From: Paraprevotella xylaniphila YIT 11841
Lineage (GTDB): Bacteria; Bacteroidota; Bacteroidia; Bacteroidales; Bacteroidaceae
Reading direction: 5' to 3'
Length of the DNA stretch: 54,417 nt
NCBI RefSeq assembly: GCF_000205165.1
Contig: NZ_GL883828.1
Location: 1 to 54,417, forward strand
How positions within the stretch are numbered: the first letter of the stretch is position 1; each line of letters starts with the position of its first letter. Under the pieces are notes generated by a model. That model searched no databases and was not told the DNA's origin. It worked only from the letters and a program-made list of their open reading frames with translations. Made by a program: the position numbers and the translations under genes. This document shows, piece after piece, positions 16,610-24,819 of the stretch.

Positions 16610-18151
16610 TTATTCCCAATAATTATTCAACGTAATCAACGTGTTATTCTCTTGTGCTTTCCTACTGATAGGCCACGTCCAAGCCCCTTCACGGAATTCA
16701 CTCTTGGTCATGGGATGATAACAATATTGATTGTTATAAACCTTTCCAGTCCGCACCAAATCATAGAAATAATGCCCCTCACCCATTAATTCACGTACAC
16801 GTTCCCAATAAATGGCATCTTTTAATTCGCTTCCGGACAGCGACAAAGTAGAAGCACCGGCACGTGCACGAATACGGTTGAGCAAACCGCAGGCTTTTCC
16901 ATCATCCGTACCTAATTCCGCCAAAGCTTCTGCATACAACAAGATGGCATCTGCCAAACGGAATACAATCTGATTACCCGAATTGGAGGTCACGCTCTTT
17001 CCATCATACAAGTCCACATGTTCAAATTTCTTCACTTCTTTAGGGTCTGTGTCCATGGTAGAGTAAATATTCTCATTAAACCAATACGTCACACGCTCGT
17101 CCGGTTCAGAAGGAGGATAAATCCGGGTCAGGAAATCATAAGTGTACTGAACGTATGGTTGACTACGGAGATCAAATACAGAATACATGACTTCGTTGGA
17201 ATAAATGGCATTTTGGTTAAAAACCTCATTCCCGTTAATGTAACTCAGATTTTGCACTATCTCGAAAATACCTTCATTGCTTCCCCCGCGGAACAACGTA
17301 GCCGTCTGGCTTAAGGGCAACAACGTGTAAGCATTACCGCTTTTTTCCACCAACTGCTCTCCATAATCCACCACAGCCTCGTAATAAGCGTTCTTCTGCG
17401 ACTCATCAAAACCAGCCAACCACATGTTCACATGCATCAATAGGGCCAAAACAGCCCCTCTTGAAGCCCGTATGGCTTTTTTATCCGAGGAGTATTGTGT
17501 CCAGGGCAAACAGGTTACATCCGGATCGTCCACTAAAATTTGGTTCAAATCCGCAGCAATGTTCTTCAGCACCGTTACCATATTGGTCCGCGGCAAAGGC
17601 TCCTGATGATAGGCATCCGTATAATAAGGCACATCTCCGAAATTACGCACTAAGAAGAAATAGGCCAAACCACGCATGAAAACAGCCTCAGCCTTATACG
17701 CCTTCTTTTCGTTTTCCGAGACACCCGTACGGTCAATCTCTTTCAAAAGGATATTGGCAGACTGGATGACTTTATAAAAGTTCTTCCATTGCATGATAGC
17801 CTCAGCCCGCTCATTATCATCATTCGGATAATGCTCCCTAAGCCCATTCAAATCATTAGACACCAAATCCTTAACATAATCTAAATTCCCATCCGTCTCT
17901 AACGGAGCACAACGCAAGTCCCCAGAGTAAAGGATATAACAGGATTTTTGCATCGTAGCGGCACGGAACTCCGTATAGATGCTGTTCACAAACCCTTCTA
18001 CGGATTGCACGGATGCTTCATCCCACATTTCATCTCCTGACAGGTGTTCCTCACTCGTCGTATCCATCAGTCCACAGCTCCCCAACAAACAAGAAGACAG
18101 GGAAGCCACTGCTATTATATATTTCATTTTAAATAATCGTCTCATATTCAT
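16610..18151 (-). CDS. SusD/RagB-family glycan-binding lipoprotein (pair 1)
   Basis: 513 residues. Lipobox LLGSC with Cys near 26. SusD landmarks: a helical TPR-rich core with YKVIQSANILLKEIDR, RGLAYFFLVRNFGDVPYYTD, a RASRGAVLALLMHVNMWLA helix, and near the C-terminus RLADAILLYAEALAELG, LLNRIRARAG, YWERVRELMGEGHYFYDLVRTG and NNQYCYHPM. It forms the lid of the SusC transporter and captures oligosaccharides at the cell surface. It begins 12 bp after the SusC stop. Met3 or Met9 could also be the start. Confidence 0.97.
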   Translation of the reverse strand: MNMRRLFKMKYIIAVASLSSCLLGSCGLMDTTSEEHLSGDEMWDEASVQSVEGFVNSIYTEFRAATMQKSCYILYSGDLRCAPLETDGNLDYVKDLVSNDLNGLREHYPNDDNERAEAIMQWKNFYKVIQSANILLKEIDRTGVSENEKKAYKAEAVFMRGLAYFFLVRNFGDVPYYTDAYHQEPLPRTNMVTVLKNIAADLNQILVDDPDVTCLPWTQYSSDKKAIRASRGAVLALLMHVNMWLAGFDESQKNAYYEAVVDYGEQLVEKSGNAYTLLPLSQTATLFRGGSNEGIFEIVQNLSYINGNEVFNQNAIYSNEVMYSVFDLRSQPYVQYTYDFLTRIYPPSEPDERVTYWFNENIYSTMDTDPKEVKKFEHVDLYDGKSVTSNSGNQIVFRLADAILLYAEALAELGTDDGKACGLLNRIRARAGASTLSLSGSELKDAIYWERVRELMGEGHYFYDLVRTGKVYNNQYCYHPMTKSEFREGAWTWPISRKAQENNTLITLNNYWE

Positions 18152-18163
18152 TTTTATTCATTA

Positions 18164-21100
18164 TCATAAACCGATAGTCAAACCCATGGAGAAAGTCCGG
18201 GCATTGGGATAACCTCCCGACTGGTCCCAACCGATAGAACTTACATTCTCCGGATTGATTCCTGAATATTTCGTAAAAGTGTAAAGGTTGTTCAAACTCA
18301 TCCGGATGCTGGCATGGCGGATGCGGATAAAGTCCGTCCACTTCTTAGGCAACGTGTAAGATAAGGTTATGGCATTAATCTTAAAATACGAACCATCTTC
18401 CAAAAACAATGTCTGGTCGGCACGGAACGGCTTTATCACGCTACTGTGCTGGTAATCGTATGGATTGGGATAATCCGCATGCGTATTGGTCGGAGTCCAA
18501 AAATCATACGCACTGATAGGAGTCAGTGCCGCATTCTTATACATCCCATCCCGACCTTCTATATTCGGGTCATTCAAAGATGCGAAATTATTAGCCAATA
18601 CCTGATTTACAATGTCACGACGAAGCGTGAACGAGCAACTGGTAAACAGAGCCAGATTCTTGTAACGCAGATTCACAGAAAGACCTCCGATAACACGCGG
18701 TTGGGAATTGCCGACAATCGCTTTATCTTTCTCATCTATCACATAATCCCCGTTCAAATCAGCCCAAATAGGATCACCAGCCTTGAAATACGCATTCGGA
18801 TTGTCGGCCGAAACACCTTCACCTCCGACTCTCAAACGAAGTCCCGTGGCAGGATCGACCGGCACATCTTCGTCTGTGGCATACACACCTTTATATACGT
18901 ATAAGAAATTAGACATGGCATTCGAACCCAACTTATTCACAACCTCCGCGTTAGAATTGATAATCATACGGGCTTCGTCCGGCAACTTTGTCATCACGTC
19001 CCGATTAATCGTAAAGTTCGTCATGATGTCCATGCTCCAGTTGCTTTTAGGACGGAAAGGACGAACCACCAAAGCCAACTCCATACCATAATTGACCAAA
19101 CTCACCTCAGTAGTAGGCACCATATCAAAACCGTTATGGTCGGCCAGTTCAATCGAACTCAACTGATTGTCCACTTGCTTATAATACCAATCTCCCTGAA
19201 AAGACAAACGATTGTTCCATAATCCGAAATCCAAACCCACATTCCATTGCGTTGTTGTAATCGGGTCTATATTATTATTCGGCATATTCTTGAAATCAAT
19301 GGGAATCACGGTATTACCATTATAAGTATCGCTTCCTAACAAGTAGTTTCCCCACACGTCATATTTCGTAGCCTTATATTTGACTACCCTACCCCATGAT
19401 GCCCGGATGGCAGAATAATCCACCCAATTCCAATTCAGTTTTTTAAAGAATTTCTCCTCATCGAAGTTCCAACGCACGCTCACACCGGGATTGACGACCC
19501 ATTTCACGCCCCGGCCGTAAGCTGAATTGGCTTCAGGACGTATGGTCGGCGTAATCACATACTTATCTTTTCCTCCTGTGGGATTTTTAAATCCTATAGT
19601 CGGAGCAATATTGAAAGACACGGTATTATCTTCCTCCGAAGTCACAGCCTCTGCCCATGAAGAAGCATAACCAAGCGGCCCCCATAAATAATCATTGACC
19701 AGTCCGGTCTGTCTGATTTCATTCCCGTTACTTCTATTGGAACTGATTTCTCCCGTCACGGTGAGGCCGTATTTAAGAATCCCCGTCGAACCAGAATAAG
19801 ACAAACTGGTACGCCCATAAAGCCTGTCGCTATATTTGCTCAATCCGTAAAGTTGTGCTTGATTGCTGTTCAACATACCGGGGGTGAACTTCTCATTTTC
19901 CGTATTGTTATAAATATACCCGGCCGTAACATTCCACCGGATATTCCACGGCAACTGATAATTCATGTTTATATTGGCATCGTACGAAACACTTGTCGTA
20001 TTTTGTTCCACCATCAAGGCTCCCAAAGCTGCATTCGAAGCACTATATATGGACGGAGGAGGCAGCAAGGAAGAAGCAGAAGCTCCACTGGCCACACCGG
20101 TCTGCTGCAGCGCGTTTCCACTTCCAGATCCCGTAATACCCAACGTGGCATTGACCCCGACATACAAATTGAACTTCTCTGTCGGCGCATATCCCATATT
20201 GGTACGGATTCCGTAACGGTTGAAGTCCGTATTGGTAATGATACCTTCTTCCGAATAATAGTTTCCGTTTATCTTATAATTGAATTTCGTACTTCCACCT
20301 TTTACCGACAAGTTGTAGGTCTGGTTTACCGTGCGACGATAATAATTCCCCTGCCAGTCCGTATTGTTATTGTAATAAGGATTCAAACTGTCTGTCAAAG
20401 CCTGATTCCCGTTCACATCATAATAACCATTCCAACGCGACGTGTCGTTTTGTAGAATTTGGTCGATACGGGACATTCGTTCTGCCCGTCCCACCAACAC
20501 ATCCCGAAGACGCGGAGGAATATTCACTTTCATATCCATTGAAAAATCAATCTGGGGTTTGGCTGAATTTCCACGTTTGGTGCGAATCAAAATCACACCG
20601 TATGCACCACGTGAGCCATACTGTGCCGTGGCTGCCGCGTCCTTCAATACTGTTATGTCCTCTATATCCTCGAAAGGCAGACTTGACAACGGGCTGACCC
20701 CAGAACCTGACAATAATCCATTAGCATCAAAATCACCTACATCTTCTTGCGGAATTCCATCAATAACAAATAGGGGAGCGGAAGAACCCAAAATATATTG
20801 TTGGTCATCTCCTTCACCTACACCCTGAATTGAAATATCAGATATACCCCGGATAGTATAAGTTCCGATTGAACCTGGCGCGCCATTGTTCTGCTGTACG
20901 TTCAAACCGGCTACCCGCCCTTGCAGCAACTCCATGACATTGGAAACCGGAGCCGGTGGCAAATCTTTTGTATTCACGACCGTTACGGAAGCTCCCACGT
21001 CAGCCCGACTCTGTGACTGGTAAGCCACCACCACCGTCTCGTCCATCGCATTCACGCTCTCTTCCATAAATACGTCCATGTCCTTTTTGGCTTTCGCCAC

Positions 21101-21373
21101 TTTCATTTCCACCGTCCGGAAACCCATATAAGAAAATATGAGAGTAGCATTACGGTCTGCCTTCAACCTGAAGCTTCCGTCCATTTTGGTTAATGCACCA
21201 TTTCCCTTCTCGCCCTTTTCACCACGGACCATGACCGTCACGCCGGGAATAGGTTCACTACTCTCGGCCAACCTCTCGTATACATGTCCGGAAACCTCCA
21301 CGACCTGCCCGTAAACCCGGTTCACGAATAAGGAAAACAGGCAAATCAAAGCCATGATATTTAGTTTCTTCAT
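18164..21373 (-). CDS. SusC/RagA-family TonB-dependent transporter (pair 1)
   Basis: 1069 residues. Signal peptide to about 22 (VYGQ). A carboxypeptidase-D regulatory-like domain at about 26-105 includes GVTVMVRGEKG and GSFRLKADRNATLIFSYMGF. A TonB-box region at MDETVVVAYQSQSRADVG precedes the plug (VMELLQGRVAGLNV, TYTIRGISD, IEDITVLKDAAATAQYGSRGAYGVILIRTK), and a 22-strand-type barrel ends in FSMGLTIGL. It imports oligosaccharides across the outer membrane using TonB energy, paired with the SusD downstream. It starts 20 bp after the DUF5007-type stop, so it is inside one long operon with the upstream SusCD pair. Confidence 0.97.
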   Translation of the reverse strand: MKKLNIMALICLFSLFVNRVYGQVVEVSGHVYERLAESSEPIPGVTVMVRGEKGEKGNGALTKMDGSFRLKADRNATLIFSYMGFRTVEMKVAKAKKDMDVFMEESVNAMDETVVVAYQSQSRADVGASVTVVNTKDLPPAPVSNVMELLQGRVAGLNVQQNNGAPGSIGTYTIRGISDISIQGVGEGDDQQYILGSSAPLFVIDGIPQEDVGDFDANGLLSGSGVSPLSSLPFEDIEDITVLKDAAATAQYGSRGAYGVILIRTKRGNSAKPQIDFSMDMKVNIPPRLRDVLVGRAERMSRIDQILQNDTSRWNGYYDVNGNQALTDSLNPYYNNNTDWQGNYYRRTVNQTYNLSVKGGSTKFNYKINGNYYSEEGIITNTDFNRYGIRTNMGYAPTEKFNLYVGVNATLGITGSGSGNALQQTGVASGASASSLLPPPSIYSASNAALGALMVEQNTTSVSYDANINMNYQLPWNIRWNVTAGYIYNNTENEKFTPGMLNSNQAQLYGLSKYSDRLYGRTSLSYSGSTGILKYGLTVTGEISSNRSNGNEIRQTGLVNDYLWGPLGYASSWAEAVTSEEDNTVSFNIAPTIGFKNPTGGKDKYVITPTIRPEANSAYGRGVKWVVNPGVSVRWNFDEEKFFKKLNWNWVDYSAIRASWGRVVKYKATKYDVWGNYLLGSDTYNGNTVIPIDFKNMPNNNIDPITTTQWNVGLDFGLWNNRLSFQGDWYYKQVDNQLSSIELADHNGFDMVPTTEVSLVNYGMELALVVRPFRPKSNWSMDIMTNFTINRDVMTKLPDEARMIINSNAEVVNKLGSNAMSNFLYVYKGVYATDEDVPVDPATGLRLRVGGEGVSADNPNAYFKAGDPIWADLNGDYVIDEKDKAIVGNSQPRVIGGLSVNLRYKNLALFTSCSFTLRRDIVNQVLANNFASLNDPNIEGRDGMYKNAALTPISAYDFWTPTNTHADYPNPYDYQHSSVIKPFRADQTLFLEDGSYFKINAITLSYTLPKKWTDFIRIRHASIRMSLNNLYTFTKYSGINPENVSSIGWDQSGGYPNARTFSMGLTIGL

Positions 21374-21393
21374 TTTTCAACTTCATTATAAGA

Positions 21394-22452
21394 TTAATAA
21401 TTATCCCTGAACTCAGGATTACCCCCAGAAAACACAAAGATGATATCCCAATGTCCTTCTTTATAAATGGCAAAATCAAAGGCCATGGATGCCCTTACAC
21501 GATAAGTTCCTCTCATCAATCGGTCATAAGCAAAAACCACATGGGCCTTGTCACCTTCTTTATTCGTATAACGAGTTGGCAATTCATTCAAAGGAATCGG
21601 ATACGCCACCTTGTAACGTACATAATCGTCCGTCATTTCCATATCGAAGCCATGAAGCAAATTCGTCCAATCTGTCTTAGAGAATTTCCGGGGAGAAATC
21701 GGTTCGTAATCCTTTGTCATGAAACGAAAAGTCAACGTATTGTCCTTAGACGTATTCTCCAGATTTTCGCGAAAATAGACCTTGATGTCTTCTTCATTCA
21801 TCACACCGAAGAAACCACTTGTACCCTCCTTATACATTCCTTGTACAGAAAGAGGATGTACAAAGTCCTCCGTGATGACTCCCGTCAGTTCATCTATGTT
21901 CGTCGGTTCATAATCCCGTTCACGTTTGGGTATTAAACGGAAACCCGTATATTCTTTCCAACCACCGGAATTTACCGCACGGATGTCAAATATGTAACCG
22001 GAATCCGGATCGCATTTGACGAACGACGAACGTGCATTGGCCCATAATATGACTTCTCCAGAATGCTTACGCACCTGCAACAGGCTACGATTCTCATATC
22101 CTCTTTTCGCCTCAATCTCCTCCAATGAAGTTTCGGTTCCCAAATAAGGGGATTTCCACACCCTCACAGGGAACTCATCCGTCAATTCCCGAGCCTCGCT
22201 ACCATCGTGGCGTACCACCCTGGAAATCGTAAATGTAAGAGGCTGAGTGGAATTCCCTGCACTGAAATTGTCGGATGCCACATTGTCACGCCCTAATACG
22301 GGACGGTACATCGTTTGCGTAAAGGCAGCATCCTTGTCAAAAGAGTCCAGACTCTCCGGCAAGAAGTTATCCACACAAGACTGCAACACGCAGCCTCCCA
22401 TAGCCACTGCCCACCAAGCGCATATATTATTTCTTTGTCTTTTCATTCCCAT
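21394..22452 (-). CDS. DUF5007-type SusD-neighbour lipoprotein
   Basis: About 352 residues when started at MGMKRQRNN (22452). The longer frame lacks a leader, while this start gives a signal with lipobox GCVLQSC. The start overlaps the fasciclin stop by 26 bp. The body is beta-rich: TMYRPVLGRDNVASDNFSAG, then a DSGYIFDIRAVNSGG block and a C-terminal YRVRASMAFDFAIYKEGHWDIIF block. From memory this matches Pfam DUF5007, proteins of about 350 residues that sit after SusD genes in Bacteroides. Function is unknown but a surface glycan-binding role is plausible from context. Confidence 0.72.
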   Translation of the reverse strand: MGMKRQRNNICAWWAVAMGGCVLQSCVDNFLPESLDSFDKDAAFTQTMYRPVLGRDNVASDNFSAGNSTQPLTFTISRVVRHDGSEARELTDEFPVRVWKSPYLGTETSLEEIEAKRGYENRSLLQVRKHSGEVILWANARSSFVKCDPDSGYIFDIRAVNSGGWKEYTGFRLIPKRERDYEPTNIDELTGVITEDFVHPLSVQGMYKEGTSGFFGVMNEEDIKVYFRENLENTSKDNTLTFRFMTKDYEPISPRKFSKTDWTNLLHGFDMEMTDDYVRYKVAYPIPLNELPTRYTNKEGDKAHVVFAYDRLMRGTYRVRASMAFDFAIYKEGHWDIIFVFSGGNPEFRDNY

Positions 22453-23221
22453 AATTATAAAATAATTGTTCCATTCCATTAAAACCAAACTCATGGCCGT
22501 CCGACAACACATGAACACAGCCATTATTTGCCATGATATCAAACGATTCCACTTCGGCCTTCACCCAAGTCGATGTAACTTTGGAATCCAACGTTTCTAT
22601 CAGACGCATATAACGTGTCCCGACCTCTTCCGCACCGGAAGCCGCTCCCCGGCCTACTTCCATACGCATCAAATGGCCATACGACATACAGGGCACTTCC
22701 GTTGCACCTACGTTCAACACATCCTCCATGGAATACCGTCCATCAAACAGGTAACAGTACAACATGGAATCCAATTGGTGGCGATAATCATAATGCCGCG
22801 TAATATAAATAGTATCGTTATCTTCAGTGGACACTTGGTGCACAATCGTATCCACCACGGTAAAAGGTTCTATCAACAAATCTTCCAACCCCAAATGCTT
22901 GCCTTTCCCATAAGCTTCACGATACCGGTTCAGACCGTCGAATGCCAATCTGAACGATTGGTCCGTTACAGCAAATAAAGTTACCTCTTTACGTTTCTGC
23001 AATGAATCTTTCAATCCAGGAAGGCGCCCTGCCAGAAAAAGCAAAGAATCATACGTTACATCAGGATGAGCCGCCTTATCCGCAAGATAATCATACAACG
23101 TTCCCTCATAACGCACCGTGGATTCTTCCAAGGGATAAGTGCCAGACTCATACTCCTGACAAGAAACCCATCCGAGCATCAAAGCTCCAAATACCAATAC
23201 ATTAAAAACAAACAGTCTCAT
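22427..23221 (-). CDS. Fasciclin-domain lipoprotein (second copy)
   Basis: 264 residues. Lipobox LGWVSC with Cys near 21. FAS1-like features: YEGTLYDYLADKA, the H1-like stretch EVTLFAVTDQSF near 85, and NGCVHVLSDGHEFGF at the end, matching the H2 motif. It starts 12 bp after the SusD stop and overlaps the next gene by 26 bp. It is only distantly similar to the fasciclin gene at 15802-16584, so the two SusCD-fasciclin modules are not a recent duplication. Confidence 0.85.
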   Translation of the reverse strand: MRLFVFNVLVFGALMLGWVSCQEYESGTYPLEESTVRYEGTLYDYLADKAAHPDVTYDSLLFLAGRLPGLKDSLQKRKEVTLFAVTDQSFRLAFDGLNRYREAYGKGKHLGLEDLLIEPFTVVDTIVHQVSTEDNDTIYITRHYDYRHQLDSMLYCYLFDGRYSMEDVLNVGATEVPCMSYGHLMRMEVGRGAASGAEEVGTRYMRLIETLDSKVTSTWVKAEVESFDIMANNGCVHVLSDGHEFGFNGMEQLFYNYGNEKTKK

Positions 23222-23233
23222 GGTACCATAAAT

Positions 23234-24802
23234 TTAATTATTCCAATATTCATTTTGCCGAATCAAATTATTCTGCCGGATAACCTCTTCGGATACCGGC
23301 CAGTAAATGCCTCCATTCTCCATCCTTGCTAAAAAATCCGGGTCATCCTGAAGAATACGCTGCCGACGAATCAAATCATACCAACGGTACCCTTCACCTA
23401 TCAGTTCCCGACGACGTTCTGCAAAGATATTGTCTATCAGCTTGTTCACGTCCTCCCCGAAATTTTTCTTGAACGACACTTGAGAAAGCCCACGCTTTAC
23501 CCGTAACAGGTTCAGTTGTTCCACAGCATCATCCACCCGGTTCAAAACCGCCAAAGCCTCCGCGCGCAACAACAGCATATCCTCCATACGGGACAAAAGG
23601 ATGGAAGAACCGAATACCGCAAAATCGCCATCCTTACCGGCTCCATTCTGCACCACATTGATCTTCCTGAAAACGGGCTTTGCATAAGTCATATCAATAT
23701 AAGCCGAACGGTATTTCGATCCGGCAACCGTATCTATGCCAAAACGTAAGTCTTTCCAATCGTCATATATACGGAAAAGAGAGTCCTTCGTTACATATAA
23801 GTCAGGATGTACCTTCCGGATGTAAGGTTCGCACAAGGTCCATTGTTCCAAATGCCCGCTCTGTGTCACATCTTTATTATCCATAAAATTAAAAGCCACT
23901 AAACGGTAAGGTGCATAAGTAGTATACGAAGCGTTGAAAAGACCTTTCGTATCCACAATATTATCCACTTCCAAAATATTCTGTAACGACCCAGTCATGC
24001 CTATCGCCTCATAGTTTTCCAATACGTAAGTGGCATAAGCCTCTGTATCGGCATAGTTCCCTTCCCAAGCCGACAAATGAGCCAGAATGGCATAGACCGA
24101 AAGTTTATTGAGCAATTTGCCTCTCCAAAAGGTAGGGTCTTGCCAATAATACTTATTATTGCTCGAACCGAACTCGAACGGAAGTTCGGCAGCTGCTGCC
24201 AACAGCTCATTCTTGGCATATTGCAAGACCTTGGCAGAAGAAGAACGGCCGATTTTCGGAAAAGAGCCATTGTCGTAAGAATAAGTGACCAAAGGGACAT
24301 CCCCCCAAATCCGTACCATATAAAAATAGGCCAGTCCGCGCAAGGCATGTGCTTGCGCCACATCCCACTTCAAAGTCTGTTCGGAATAGGCTTTGTCCTG
24401 TCCTAACACGTTTCCTACATTTTCTATAAATACGGAAGCCGCATTGACCACGGCATAAAACCTCCGCCAATCCGAAATTTCATCTATCATGGGAATATTA
24501 CGGTTCAAATCATTATGAATGATGGCATCCAAATCAGCTCTTCCGTATGCCGTAAAATCACCGCTGCGCAACTCTCCGCAAGCCCAATGGGTGTTATTAT
24601 CAGCTAATGCCGCACGCATCAAACCATACATACCCATTAATCCGGCACGGGCATCCTCCAACGTATTCCAATTATGCTCATCGGGCAACGTGTGATGCGA
24701 CTCGTTCTCAAGGAAATCCGAACATGCGGACATTCCGGAAACAACCACCAACGCACATATTCCCCATAAGAGTTCTCTCATGTATAAAACTATTTTTTTC
24801 AT
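23234..24802 (-). CDS. SusD/RagB-family glycan-binding lipoprotein (pair 2)
   Basis: 522 residues. Lipobox VSGMSAC with Cys near 27. Met8 (MRELLWG) is an alternative start. SusD signature: WNTLEDARAGLMGMYGLMRAAL, RRFYAVVNAASVFIENVG, ALRGLAYFYMVRIWGDVPLVT, WRGKLLNKLSVYAILAHLSAWEG, and the C-terminal DMLLLRAEALAVLNR, QLNLLRVKRG, IFAERRRELIGEGYRWYDLIRR and YWPVSEEVIRQN. It starts 17 bp after the SusC stop. It is clearly divergent from the other SusD, so the two pairs may take different oligosaccharides from one polymer. Confidence 0.97.
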   Translation of the reverse strand: MKKIVLYMRELLWGICALVVVSGMSACSDFLENESHHTLPDEHNWNTLEDARAGLMGMYGLMRAALADNNTHWACGELRSGDFTAYGRADLDAIIHNDLNRNIPMIDEISDWRRFYAVVNAASVFIENVGNVLGQDKAYSEQTLKWDVAQAHALRGLAYFYMVRIWGDVPLVTYSYDNGSFPKIGRSSSAKVLQYAKNELLAAAAELPFEFGSSNNKYYWQDPTFWRGKLLNKLSVYAILAHLSAWEGNYADTEAYATYVLENYEAIGMTGSLQNILEVDNIVDTKGLFNASYTTYAPYRLVAFNFMDNKDVTQSGHLEQWTLCEPYIRKVHPDLYVTKDSLFRIYDDWKDLRFGIDTVAGSKYRSAYIDMTYAKPVFRKINVVQNGAGKDGDFAVFGSSILLSRMEDMLLLRAEALAVLNRVDDAVEQLNLLRVKRGLSQVSFKKNFGEDVNKLIDNIFAERRRELIGEGYRWYDLIRRQRILQDDPDFLARMENGGIYWPVSEEVIRQNNLIRQNEYWNN

Positions 24803-24819
24803 TTGTTTTCCTTGAATGG